This document shows, piece by piece, positions 15,231 through 24,303 of a DNA stretch of 51,649 bases; position 1 is the first letter of the stretch; each line of letters opens with the position of its first letter. This DNA comes from CAMDTE01 sp034679985 (lineage in GTDB: Bacteria > Bacteroidota > Bacteroidia > Flavobacteriales > Schleiferiaceae). The stretch covers positions 1 to 51,649 of the forward strand of contig JAXITR010000012.1 of the NCBI GenBank assembly GCA_034679985.1, given 5' to 3'. The position numbers and the translations under genes are program-made. Under the pieces are notes generated by a model. The model made no database searches and was not told where the DNA came from. It saw nothing but the letters and a program-made list of their open reading frames with translations.

Positions 15231-16380
15231 TCAATCGTTTTCGTGGATCGATGAGCGCTTTGGAGTTCCGTACCACAGCCGACGTGGCGCGTGGACCGAA
15301 AGCCAACACGTTTACCTAACGCGGGGTTGGGAAACCGCCTGGACTGCGTACCAAGCGGAGCTGGATCCTCAGGATCCAGCTCCGTTTTTTGCTTTGGAAC
15401 TGGGCTATGGAACCGGTTTGAATGCGGCCCTTGTGGCGCATTGGATGGAAGAAAACGCTCCGGAATCACCGTACGTGTACTGGTCTTTGGAGAAGCACCC
15501 GCTGCTTCCGGAGGAAGAAGCGGCCTATTGGGACGCCTTAGTGTCTGCCCGCCCGGGCGCGCTGCTGCTGCGCGACGCTCTCCGCCGCGCCCGCGAGACC
15601 CAGCGCATTCGCGTCCTGCACGCCGACGCCTTAGATTGGTTGGCGTCCGACGAGGCCCAAAAATCCCCAAAATTTCGTTTGTTTCTCTACGACGCCTTTG
15701 CTCCCGCCTCGCAACCGGAGTTGTGGACGTCGTCCGTTTGGCAGGCACTGTACCAACGAGCTGCACCCCGTGCGCTGTGGGTTTCGTACTGTGCCAAAAG
15801 CAGTGTGATTCAAGGCTTAAAAACCGCCGGTTGGCATCCGGAGCGATTGCCCGGACCTCCCGGAAAAAGGCAGATGCTACGAGCGTGGACCCCCGGTCCG
15901 GGCAGGCGTTGGGTGGAGCGCGTGTACGGACTTCTGCTGTGGGACGGGTGCGTTTTGGTGTCTCGGGAGCGATTTCGCGGGCGCGAGCTGGTCAAATTCC
16001 CGGGTGGAGGCATAGAACCGGGTGAGGACGCCCCCACGGCCTTGAAGCGCGAGTGGATGGAAGAATTAAACTTCCCCGTGAGCGTTGGCGTGCGTTGGGG
16101 ATCAGCGCCCCATCCGGTTCCCAGCGCCTTCGATCCTACCGCGGATGTTTGGGTGCACTTTTATACGGTGAAGCCCCATAATCAGCGGTATTCCGATGTC
16201 CCCGTGCAAATTTGGGGTTCTCCCTTACCGGAGGGTTCCCACGATTTGGAACAATGTTCGTGGGTGGCGTTGGACGCCCTAAATCCCGATGACTTTTCGT
16301 TTGCCGCAGATCAAGCGGTAGCACGCCAGCTCAAATCCGGTTGGACCCCTGGGGCGATGACCTCCCAAGATTCAATTTAG
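15208..16380 (+). CDS. mnmD: MnmD-type tRNA methyltransferase fused to a NUDIX hydrolase
   Basis: 390 residues in two parts. Residues 1-232 are MnmD (DUF752): GAWTESQHVYL, the SAM-binding loop LELGYGTGLNAAL (64-76) and the motif DAFAPASQPELW (near 160). MnmD methylates nm5(s2)U34 to mnm5(s2)U34 in tRNA. Residues about 237-380 are NUDIX: VYGLLLWDGCVLVSRERF, then a NUDIX box at 266-288 (GX5EX7REWMEELN) that fits GX5EX7REUXEEXGU except for Asn in place of the last Gly. The frame is continuous through the junction. The NUDIX substrate is unknown. No MnmC oxidase domain is present. Confidence 0.88.
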   Translation: MPLLETNDQSFSWIDERFGVPYHSRRGAWTESQHVYLTRGWETAWTAYQAELDPQDPAPFFALELGYGTGLNAALVAHWMEENAPESPYVYWSLEKHPLLPEEEAAYWDALVSARPGALLLRDALRRARETQRIRVLHADALDWLASDEAQKSPKFRLFLYDAFAPASQPELWTSSVWQALYQRAAPRALWVSYCAKSSVIQGLKTAGWHPERLPGPPGKRQMLRAWTPGPGRRWVERVYGLLLWDGCVLVSRERFRGRELVKFPGGGIEPGEDAPTALKREWMEELNFPVSVGVRWGSAPHPVPSAFDPTADVWVHFYTVKPHNQRYSDVPVQIWGSPLPEGSHDLEQCSWVALDALNPDDFSFAADQAVARQLKSGWTPGAMTSQDSI

Positions 16381-16405
16381 CGCCCTGGGAAGGGCAAGCG
16401 GCGCC

Positions 16406-16891
16406 TCAGCGCACTTTGGCCAACCAACTGTTTTCCGGAAGCGCCCTTCGCGAATCCAGCCACGCGCCCTTCGTGCTGACTGTGGTGTCCGCCACGTAGG
16501 TTTCTGCCGGCCACAGCTTGTTTTCCCATGCTTTTTTCGCACTCCCAACGGACCATTTCTCCCAACCGTTCGGCCCGATGACCCAAACGAAGAGTCGGTT
16601 CGTGAGGCTCAATTGAAGGCCTTGTTCCAGTTGCTGCACGGCGCGCAAAGACTTGTCTATGCTGCAGCCGGAGGCCGACGATTCTTGGGTGTCCAGGGCA
16701 ATGACCGCAAAACGGTGATCAAATACGCTGGCCGCCGCGCGCAGGGCGGCACCGTGGGAAGTCCAGTCCGTTGCGAAGGCCTGGAGATCGTGTTCGATGC
16801 GGCCTACCTCGGCGTCCGTCAGGGCGCGGTCGGCGGCGTACACCCAAATTCGGGCGTCGTTCGGCAAGGAATCAAACGAGGTCGTCGGCAC
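16406..16891 (-). CDS. Conserved protein beside the Fe-S/MlaD cluster
   Basis: 161 residues, soluble, no signal peptide or membrane span. Proteins of this type in Bacteroidota are often labelled ABC transporter ATPase, but no Walker A, Walker B or signature motif is visible, so that label is not supported. Recognisable stretches are RIWVYAADRALTDAEVGRIE and GCSIDKSLRAVQQLEQ. Its start overlaps the end of the CCG Fe-S protein by 20 bases, so it is part of that operon. The function is unknown. Confidence 0.7.
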   Translation of the reverse strand: MPTTSFDSLPNDARIWVYAADRALTDAEVGRIEHDLQAFATDWTSHGAALRAAASVFDHRFAVIALDTQESSASGCSIDKSLRAVQQLEQGLQLSLTNRLFVWVIGPNGWEKWSVGSAKKAWENKLWPAETYVADTTVSTKGAWLDSRRALPENSWLAKVR

Positions 16892-17666
16892 GGGCGATCA
16901 ATTCAGCGACGTCCAGAACCTCTACTTTTCCTTCCTGTTGGAAGTGTTTGGTTCCGTCGGTGAGCATGGTGTTGCAGAACGGGCAGCCGGTGGCGATGAT
17001 GTCCGGTTGGAGCGCCAGGGCTTCTTCCGTTCGTGCCACATTGATGTCTTGACGACCGGGTTCGGGCTCTTTAAACATTTGCGCACCGCCGGCACCGCAG
17101 CACAGTCCGTTTTTTCGGCTGCGCTTCATTTCCAGCATTTCGCCCTCCAACGCAGCAAGAACGGCCCGCGGAGCTTCGTATTCACCGTTGGCCCGCCCCA
17201 AATAACAGGGGTCGTGGTACACGATTTTCTTGCCCTCAAATTTTCCGCCCTCAACACGCAAGCGGCCGGACTGCAGCAGTTCTTGCAGGAATTGGGTGTG
17301 GTGTTTCACCGAATAGTGCCCGCCCAGCGCCGGGTATTCGTTCTTTAGGGTGTTGAAGCAGTGGGGGCACGCGGTGACCAACGATTGAATGCCGTACGCG
17401 TTGAGTACTTCAATGTTTTGAAGGGCTTGCATCTGGAACAGAAATTCGTTGCCGGCGCGTTTGGCGGGATCCCCGGTGCACCCCTCTTCGGAGCCCAGGA
17501 TGGCAAAGGAAACGCCGGACTTGTGCAGCAGGCGCGCAAAGGCCTTGGTGATTTTCTTGGCGCGGTCGTCAAAACTACCGGCGCATCCGGTCCAAAAGAC
17601 TACTTCCGGCAGTTCGCCGGCGGCCGCAAATTCAGCGACGGTTCGAATGGTTAAGGTATCCCCCAT
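16872..17666 (-). CDS. (Fe-S)-binding CCG-domain protein (HdrB/GlcF-like)
   Basis: 264 residues with two CCG cysteine-rich domains. The first shows FWTGCAGSFDD, EEGCTGDPAKR and ACPHCFNTL; the second shows YHDPCYLGR, GLCCGAGGAQM and TGCPFCNTML. In heterodisulfide reductase subunit B and relatives such domains bind non-cubane [4Fe-4S] clusters and transfer electrons at a disulfide or hydroxyacid site. It starts one base after the stop of the membrane Fe-S subunit, so the two probably form one redox complex. Donor and acceptor are unknown. Confidence 0.9.
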   Translation of the reverse strand: MGDTLTIRTVAEFAAAGELPEVVFWTGCAGSFDDRAKKITKAFARLLHKSGVSFAILGSEEGCTGDPAKRAGNEFLFQMQALQNIEVLNAYGIQSLVTACPHCFNTLKNEYPALGGHYSVKHHTQFLQELLQSGRLRVEGGKFEGKKIVYHDPCYLGRANGEYEAPRAVLAALEGEMLEMKRSRKNGLCCGAGGAQMFKEPEPGRQDINVARTEEALALQPDIIATGCPFCNTMLTDGTKHFQQEGKVEVLDVAELIARADDLV

Positions 17667-17667
17667 A

Positions 17668-18927
17668 TCAGTTCAGTTCTTGCGCCCAGCGGCCCTTGTC
17701 TGCTTGTGCAAACGGCCACGGTGCTCCGTTGTTTTCCAAATTGGTCATCATGGCGTTCAAACCGTGCGGAGCGCCGGATTCTTCCATAACGATGTACTGC
17801 CGCATTTGCACGATGATGTCCAAGGGGTCAATGCCAATGGGGCAAGACTCCGTGCAAGCGTTGCACGTGGTGCAGGCCCAAAGTTCTTCGCGGGAAATGC
17901 CGTGGTCCAGGAGAGACAAGCCGTCTTCGGGTTGGTAGTTTTCCAACCGGTCGCGGGTAGCCATCATGATGCGACGGGGGCTGAGTTTTTTGCCGGTTTG
18001 GTTGGCCGGACAGGCTTCCGTGCACCGACCGCATTCCGTACACGTGTAGGCGTTCAACAGGTTCACCCAGTGCAAATCCACCACGTCCTTGGCGCCAAAT
18101 CGCGCCGGAGCGTCGCCAGCCGGGGGGGCGTAGGAAGGATCCAGCATGGCCTTGACTTCGTGCGTGACGCTGGGCATGGAGTCCAGTTGTCCCTTGGGGG
18201 TTAATTTGCTGTAGTAGGTGTTGGGGAAGGCCAGTACGATGTGGAAGTGCTTGGAGTAGGGTAGGTAGTTCAAAAAAGCCAAAATCCCAACCCAGTGAAA
18301 CCACCAGGCACCCGTAACCACTGCATGCAATGAAGATTCGGAAAGGCCGGACACCAGAGGTACCAAGAAGCCAGAGATCGCGTAGGTAGTGCCTCCGGGC
18401 AAGGCCGCTTCCGCGGCGTTCATGAGCAGCAATGCGCCCATCAAAACGACCTCAACCACCAAAATGGTGGTGGCGTCTTTTTGCGGAAATCCCGCTAAGT
18501 CTGGGTGCTGCAAGCGCGGCACGCGCGAAACGAACCGTCGGGTCAAAAAGACCACACAGGCGGCCAGTACCAAGAACGCCAAAACCTCAAAGAAATTGAG
18601 GGCGGCCGTGTAAACAGAACCCAGGTACGGTTGAAAAAATCGGTGCGTGCCGGCAATGCCGTCCACCAGCATTTCCAAAACTTCAATGTTGATCAGCACA
18701 AAGCCAACATACACCAAAAGGTGCAATAGGGCCGGCAAGGGTTTGGCGCCCATTTTGCTTTGGCCCAAGGCCACGCGCGCTAAGGTGGCCCACCGTTCTC
18801 CGCTGCGGTCCTGCCGATCCACGGGTTGTCCCAGGTTGATTTTGGCGCGAATGAGGCGCACCTTCCGCGAAAAAGCCCAACCGGCAGAGCCCGTTAGGGC
18901 CAGGAATAGAAGTGTAGAAATACCCAT
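17668..18927 (-). CDS. Membrane-bound 4Fe-4S dicluster protein (HdrC/NarI-like)
   Basis: 419 residues. About five or six transmembrane helices fill residues 1-230 (LLHLLVYVGFVLINIEVL, FFEVLAFLVLAACVVFL, TTILVVEVVLMGALLLM, VVTGAWWFHWVGILAFL). Two ferredoxin-type clusters follow: CTECGRCTEACP (296-307) and CTTCNACTESCP (352-363). Histidines in the helices could ligate heme b, as in NarI-like subunits, but this is inference. An intact C7 run (G7 on the plus strand, 18122-18128) lies in the gene. It overlaps the MlaD stop codon and is followed at once by the CCG subunit. Confidence 0.9.
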   Translation of the reverse strand: MGISTLLFLALTGSAGWAFSRKVRLIRAKINLGQPVDRQDRSGERWATLARVALGQSKMGAKPLPALLHLLVYVGFVLINIEVLEMLVDGIAGTHRFFQPYLGSVYTAALNFFEVLAFLVLAACVVFLTRRFVSRVPRLQHPDLAGFPQKDATTILVVEVVLMGALLLMNAAEAALPGGTTYAISGFLVPLVSGLSESSLHAVVTGAWWFHWVGILAFLNYLPYSKHFHIVLAFPNTYYSKLTPKGQLDSMPSVTHEVKAMLDPSYAPPAGDAPARFGAKDVVDLHWVNLLNAYTCTECGRCTEACPANQTGKKLSPRRIMMATRDRLENYQPEDGLSLLDHGISREELWACTTCNACTESCPIGIDPLDIIVQMRQYIVMEESGAPHGLNAMMTNLENNGAPWPFAQADKGRWAQELN

Positions 18928-19910
18928 TATTCTTCAGATTTTTCGTCGTTGTTGCGTTTTCCAAAGGGCGCAAGATAACGACGCGGATGGGCTCGGAAAT
19001 CCGTGAGAAGTTTTTCCAACGAAACGAGGGCTCCGTCCACATCGCGGTACAGTTTTTCATCGTGCACCAACAAACCCAAAGTTCCTTTGCCAGCAGCAAT
19101 TTTATCCGTGATGACGGCCAAGTGCGCGCTGGTCTGTTCCAGCTGTGCGAGCGTTTGGGTCAAATTGGCAGCAGCAAGGGTATCTGTAATGGATGCTGCG
19201 TTGGACAAAGCCCGATCCAAGTCACCGGAATTGGCGGCAAGCGTTTGCCCCAGTTTGTCCAAGTTGGAGAACAGTCGGTCCAGCTTGGCACGGTTGTCTG
19301 CCAACAGTCCGTCGGTATTTTTCGTGATGCCCTCCAGGTGATCCAAGCTATTCTCCAAGCTCACCACGGACGTGCGGAAAGCGCGTTCGGTTTTGGGGTC
19401 CAGGAATCCGGTCAGCACTTGGATGGCCGTGTCCAAAGAGCCCATGAGCTTTTCCGCTTTTAACTTAATGGGGGCCACTTCGGCGTTGATGGTTTCCGTG
19501 ATCGAAACTTCAATGGAACCCATCAGGGTATCGCCGCTCGCCGCACTTTGGGAGGCATTACCCAGCAGGAGGACCACCATTTTCTCGCCCAACAGGCCAT
19601 TCGAGGAAATGCGCGCCACGGTATTCGTAGGCACGGGGTAATCGTTGGAAACCACTATTTTGGCGATCAAACGTCCGCTGAGGTCCGGATGAAAGTACAA
19701 ATCGCCCACTTGACCCACTTGAAAACCGTTGATGGTGACCGGGTTGGCCTTCATCAGTCCCTGGGCGTTGTTGTAAACGGCGTAAAAGACCCGTTCGGAT
19801 TTGAAGACGTCGTTCCCTTTCAAAAATGAAATGCCCCAGTAGAGGCCGGCCACGGCCACCACGACCAACGCGCCGGCAACAAATTCTTTGGAGGGACGAA
19901 TTTTGAGCAT
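18927..19910 (-). CDS. MlaD/MCE-family lipid transport protein
   Basis: 327 residues. One N-terminal membrane anchor (FVAGALVVVAVAGLYWGISF, about 10-30), an MCE domain (VFYAVYNNAQGLMKANPVTI, then GFQVGQVGDLYFHPD, to about 120), and a long helical C-terminal part rich in Leu/Asn/Asp heptads (about 140-310). MCE proteins form hexameric rings or tubes carrying phospholipids across the periplasm. No MlaE/MlaF homologue is identified in this window. It lies 9 bases after the amidase and overlaps the Fe-S membrane gene, a grouping common in Bacteroidota. Confidence 0.92.
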   Translation of the reverse strand: MLKIRPSKEFVAGALVVVAVAGLYWGISFLKGNDVFKSERVFYAVYNNAQGLMKANPVTINGFQVGQVGDLYFHPDLSGRLIAKIVVSNDYPVPTNTVARISSNGLLGEKMVVLLLGNASQSAASGDTLMGSIEVSITETINAEVAPIKLKAEKLMGSLDTAIQVLTGFLDPKTERAFRTSVVSLENSLDHLEGITKNTDGLLADNRAKLDRLFSNLDKLGQTLAANSGDLDRALSNAASITDTLAAANLTQTLAQLEQTSAHLAVITDKIAAGKGTLGLLVHDEKLYRDVDGALVSLEKLLTDFRAHPRRYLAPFGKRNNDEKSEE

Positions 19911-19919
19911 GGCTGAGGT

Positions 19920-21209
19920 TTAGGGAGTGGTTTGGGCGCGCGCTTCGGCAACTGAAATTTTAAGGGTCCCGCGAAATGCTACCAAAAAAGCATCGGGGAA
20001 ACCGTTTTTCTTCGCAACACCCAACAATTGGAGCGCTTCCGGCTCGGTGGTGCATCCTTTGGAGTAGAACTTGTACAGCTTGCCTTCCAAAACGCGATGA
20101 ACCGGTTGTACGGCTGCAAACAAGGGATCAGTCTCTGATTTGGCGGTTCCGGAGGTGGACAATTGAACCCGGAAAACAACCGCAGGTTTTTCTGCTTCAG
20201 CCAACCCGGGGACGGGTTCAGCAGGCGCCAAAGTTGATGCAGGTGCGGGCGCCGACGTGGTTTGTACCGCTGGCTTGGGCGCGGGAACCTCAGATACCGG
20301 AACGGTGGACGACGGTTTGGCGGTCAACGGATAGGGTAGGGCGGGCACTTCCCCGGACGCCGGTGTGCTGCCCGGTTTTGGGAGTTGGGACTCCAGCAGG
20401 GACTGAGTTGGGACGGCCACCCCTTCGCGACGTGCCTTGTACTGGGCAAACGCGCGGTAGATCCCTTCTGCCATCGTATGCTGACCGTCCGCGCTCATCA
20501 AAAAATCTTCTTCGGCGCTGTTGGTGGTGAAACCCAGTTCGATCAAGGCAGACGGCATGGAGGTGCGGCTGGTGACGTAGAGCGGCTGCTGGCGAACGCC
20601 GCGGTCCTTTCGGCCGATGACGGTGCGGAAGTCGTCTTGCACCGTTTGGGCGAACTGAATACTTTGCGCCTGATAAGCGCGTTGAAAGAGCGTGAGTGCA
20701 ATGTATGTTTCCGGCTTGCGGGGGTCAAATCCTTCGTACTTGTCTTCAAAATTATCCTCCATGAGAATTACGGAATTCTCGCGCAGGGCAACCTGATTTT
20801 CGTCGTCGTGGTTTTTACCCATTACATAGGTCGTCGCTCCATACGCGGCATGGTTCTCCGCGGCGTCGCAGTGGATGGAGATGAAGAGATCTCCTTTTTC
20901 TCGATTGGCAATGGCGGTGCGCTCGTAGAGCTCCAAAAAACGGTCGTCGGACCGGGTCCAAACCACTTCTACTCCCGGCAATCGCTGCTGAATCAATTGA
21001 CCTACCTGGCGCGCTACGATCAGCGCCACGTCTTTTTCTTTTCTGCTGTAGCGCCCGGTGCCCAGGTTTCCGGGGTCTTTTCCGCCGTGACCGGCATCAA
21101 TAATGACGCGGTCCACCAAGTTGTCTGGCGCAACGGGCGGCCGAAAACCGGAGAGGGGCAGAAAAAAGGCGAGGCTTGTCACCGCCGCCATGCGGACAAA
21201 GCCTTTCAT
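19920..21209 (-). CDS. N-acetylmuramoyl-L-alanine amidase with C-terminal SPOR-like domain
   Basis: 429 residues. Signal peptide (about 1-25), then an Amidase_3 domain with VIIDAGHGGKDPG, a zinc-ligand SIHCDA segment and the ALIELGF glutamate. A Pro/Ala-rich linker (about 265-345) leads to VVFRVQLSTSGTAKSETD and YKFYSKGCTTEPEALQLL, resembling a SPOR-like peptidoglycan-binding module. It cleaves the MurNAc-L-Ala bond in the periplasm. It is divergent from lptD with 21 bases between start codons. The minus-strand -7 element TATTTTTG at 21244-21251 lies inside lptD. Confidence 0.93.
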   Translation of the reverse strand: MKGFVRMAAVTSLAFFLPLSGFRPPVAPDNLVDRVIIDAGHGGKDPGNLGTGRYSRKEKDVALIVARQVGQLIQQRLPGVEVVWTRSDDRFLELYERTAIANREKGDLFISIHCDAAENHAAYGATTYVMGKNHDDENQVALRENSVILMEDNFEDKYEGFDPRKPETYIALTLFQRAYQAQSIQFAQTVQDDFRTVIGRKDRGVRQQPLYVTSRTSMPSALIELGFTTNSAEEDFLMSADGQHTMAEGIYRAFAQYKARREGVAVPTQSLLESQLPKPGSTPASGEVPALPYPLTAKPSSTVPVSEVPAPKPAVQTTSAPAPASTLAPAEPVPGLAEAEKPAVVFRVQLSTSGTAKSETDPLFAAVQPVHRVLEGKLYKFYSKGCTTEPEALQLLGVAKKNGFPDAFLVAFRGTLKISVAEARAQTTP

Positions 21210-21215
21210 TTTTGG

Positions 21216-21223
21216 TACTTTTG
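21216..21223 (+). promoter_or_regulatory. Promoter -7 element of lptD
   Basis: TACTTTTG, exact TAnnTTTG match, 7 bases before the lptD ATG at 21231. Confidence 0.6.
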
Positions 21224-21230
21224 ACGGTTC

Positions 21231-23727
21231 ATGCGGTTCTCTACAAAAATAGCGCTTTTGCTTGGATTATGGGCAGTGACCGCCCCGATTTGGGGCCAGT
21301 CCGGTGGGGCGTCCCTCAGCGGACCGGTGCAGTGGGGAACCGAAGCCGATCTCGGCCGCACGGAAGTGAATCCCAAAGACCGTACCGTTTTGCTGACCCA
21401 AAAGGCCTGGGTGCAGTATTCGGGTTTGGATTTGCGGGCCGGCGAGATTTTTATTGACTTCAACAACAGCCTGTTAACGGCGTATGGGGTGCGGGATTCG
21501 TCGGGCAAAATGGGGCAATACCCCGTCTTCAAAGAAGGAGAACGAACGCTGTACGCGGACACCATTCGGTACCATTTGGGAACGGGGAAGGGATGGATCA
21601 AAAGCGCTAATACGCAAGAAGGCGGGGGGGTATTTGCACGGCGGCCAAGCCAAAATGATTTCCGACAGCAGTTATTTTTTGGCGAACAACACCTTCAGCA
21701 CGTGCAACCACGAAACGCCCCACTTTGCCATTGTGACCCAGCGCGCTAAGTTGGACGTGGGCAAACGAATCGTCACCGGCCCCGCTTATTTGCAAATTGC
21801 GGGCATGCCCACGCCGTTGGCCTTGCCGTTTGCCTTCTTTCCGATGGCGGAAAAACGAGCGTCTGGCTTCTTGTTGCCCAATTTTTCCGACCGACGCGAG
21901 TGGGGTTTGGGCCTAACGGGGCTGGGCTACTACTTTGTGCTGAACGACTACCAGGACCTCCGTTTGACCGCAGATTTTTACAGCCAAGGTTCCTGGGCGG
22001 TACAGGCGGCCTCCGGTTACCGCGTTCGGTACAAGTTCAACGGGAATTTCACGTTCAACATCAACCGAATTCGCTTTGGCGATCCGCGTTTTGCCGGAAC
22101 CGGAGCCTACCAAAACTCCACGGATTTTCGCATTGGTTGGACGCACACCCAAGACCCCAAGGCCCGCCCCGGCTTCCGGTTCTCTGCCAAAGTAGATCTG
22201 GCCAGCGGTGCGTTTTTCAAGAACGCCACCACGGATCCCAATCAATTCCTCAAAAACGATCTGTCGTCCTCCATTTCCGCCACCAAAACCTGGAGCGGCA
22301 CTCCGTTTTCCTTGAGCGCGGCACTGCGCCACCGGCAAAACAACCAAAAAGGGACCATGACTTTGAACGCTCCCGAGGTCAACTTTGCCATGATGCGCAT
22401 ACAGCCCTTCCGACGCGTGGACGGGCAGGGCACTGCGTGGTTGCGGGATTTTGGCATACAGTACGGCCTCAATGCGCGGAACGAATGGAGCGGGCTGATT
22501 TCGGAAATCCAAGATCCAGCAGCACTCTTGGATCGGGATCGAATCAAGGCGGGAGCATCGCACGCCGTATCGTTCTCCACCAATGCCAAACTATTCAAAT
22601 TCATCACCTTAAGCCCGTCGGCCAGTTACAACGAACGGTGGTATCCGTACCGATTGTCTTATTCCTACGATTCGGTGCGTCAAGCCGTGCAAACGGATAC
22701 GGCCCGCGGTTTTTTTGCGGTTCGGGATTACGGGGCGCAAGCCGCGTTGTCCACCACCGTCTACGGATTGTACAAAATGAAATGGGGCCCCTTATCTGCC
22801 GTGCGGCACGTGGTATATCCTACGGTTTCCGCACGCATTGCCCCGGAATTTACCCGGCCGGAGTGGGGCGCCTTTCAACAAGTCCAAACGGATTCGGCGG
22901 GCACAACCTCCTTCAAAAGCCGGTTTACGGGAGGCGATTTTCTGTACGGAGCGCCCAGCATTGGTGGAGGAAGTGGCGTTCAATTCCGAGTGCGCAACGT
23001 GCTGGAGGCCAAAGGGAGGAAGCGCGATACCCTGGAACCCAAAAAGTTTGCCCTTTTGGAAGATGCTACCGTAGACTTGGGCTACAACCCGGCTGCTGGG
23101 CCTTTTGCTTGGACGATGATGGGCGCCCGGGCGTCAACGTCGCTCTTCAAGGGCGGCTTGCGCTTGGTGTACCAGGGGCAATTTGATCCGTACGGTGCGG
23201 ATTCCACCGGAAAACGAGTATTGGCTTCCGCTTGGAGCACCAACGGCGTGTTGCTGCGGCCCCAAGTGCAGCAGTTCAGTGCGGATTTCCGCTTGTCCGG
23301 AGGCTCCGTCAACGGACGGCCGCAAGTTTCGGTAGGGGAGAACGGTTTGGAACAAGACCTCTACGCCAATCCGTTTGGCGACTTGCTTCTTCAACCTATT
23401 TCTGCCACGTGGAGCCTTTCCGGCGGTTATTCCCTGCGGTACGACCCCGCCACTCCGTCCGCCCCCTTCAAACAGTCCATCCGTCTGGACGCGAGCCTGG
23501 AACCCACGGCCAACTGGCGGTTGGGGGTTTCCTCCGGTTACGACCTCATGGCGCGCTCCATCACGTTTACCACCGTGGACGTGTACCGTTTGATCCACTG
23601 CTGGGAAATGCGCATTCGGTGGGTTCCCATGGGCTACGCGCGATCGTATTCCATTGGGCTGGGCGTCAAAGCACCGCTGCTCAAAGACTTGAAACTGGAG
23701 CGCCGACGCGGACGCGGGGATTTTTAA
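21231..23727 (+). CDS. lptD: LPS-assembly outer membrane protein LptD, frame broken by one extra base
   Basis: The N-terminal part (21231 to about 21630) has a signal peptide MRFSTKIALLLGLWAVTAPIWG and the start of the OstA/LptA-like domain. The rest (about 21631-23727) is in the +1 frame and encodes the rest of that domain and the C-terminal beta-barrel, including IVTGPAYLQIAGMPTPLALP. The two frames meet in a G7 run at 21625-21631. Removing one G gives an uninterrupted product of 831 residues with the expected EGGGYLHGG at the join. LptD inserts LPS into the outer leaflet with LptE and is usually essential. A sequencing error, a recent mutation or a slippery phase-variable tract are all possible. 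The 3' end overlaps the convergent amidotransferase gene by 4 bases. Confidence 0.9.
21244..21251 (-). promoter_or_regulatory. Probable promoter -7 element of the amidase-MlaD-Fe-S operon
   Basis: TATTTTTG on the minus strand inside the first codons of lptD, 34 bases before the amidase ATG. It faces the lptD promoter, so the two transcription start regions overlap. Confidence 0.45.
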
Positions 23728-24299
23728 CCTGGATTTTGGGCGCGGGCCCAGTCCTGCAGCCATTCCCGGCCCCAAGGCGTGAGGATGCTCTCTGGGTGAA
23801 ACTGCACAGCAACCCCTTTTCCGTCCCGACGGTGCATCGCCAGGGGCACCCCGGAGGCGTCCCAAGCCGACAGCTCCCACGGACTCTCCTCCGGCAAGCG
23901 TTCCACCGCCCAACTGTGGTAAAGCCCCACCGGTGCGTGCAAAGCGTGCGCGGGCAGGGGCGCATGGGGGAGCATTCGGTCTACGGCCCCAGGGATGCCG
24001 TGCCGCGGGGTCTCCAACCGACGCAGCGTTCCTCCATGGGCTACGGCCAAGGCCTGCATGCCCAAACAAATGCCTAGGATTGGGATGCGCCCGTCTGCCC
24101 AGCGAATGGCCTCCAGCAACACCCCAGAAGTTTCCGGCAATCCGGGGCCGGGCGAGAGCACCAAGGCATGCGCTTGTGCCACACACGCTAGGGCCGTGGG
24201 GTCGTCGTTCCGCACCACCCGCCAATCCGGATTCACCGCCCACAGGGCGTCCGCCAAATTGTACGTAAACGAGTCGTAGTTGTCCAACACCAGGAGCAT
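23724..24299 (-). CDS. Anthranilate / aminodeoxychorismate synthase glutamine amidotransferase
   Basis: 191 residues, class I glutamine amidotransferase. The catalytic cysteine is in ILGICLGMQ and the His-Glu pair in VQFHPESILTPWG; the N-terminus LLVLDNYDSFTYNL and LSPGPGLPE are family hallmarks. It supplies ammonia to a chorismate-using partner: TrpE (anthranilate) or PabB (aminodeoxychorismate). No trp or pab partner is adjacent, so PabA and TrpG cannot be separated; a shared subunit is possible. It is divergent from ridA through a palindromic double promoter. Confidence 0.9.
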   Translation of the reverse strand: MLLVLDNYDSFTYNLADALWAVNPDWRVVRNDDPTALACVAQAHALVLSPGPGLPETSGVLLEAIRWADGRIPILGICLGMQALAVAHGGTLRRLETPRHGIPGAVDRMLPHAPLPAHALHAPVGLYHSWAVERLPEESPWELSAWDASGVPLAMHRRDGKGVAVQFHPESILTPWGREWLQDWARAQNPG

Positions 24300-24303
24300 G
24301 CTG

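Noticed and set aside
16406..16891. ABC transporter ATPase label for the 161-residue protein
   Set aside because: No Walker A, Walker B or ABC signature can be found in it.
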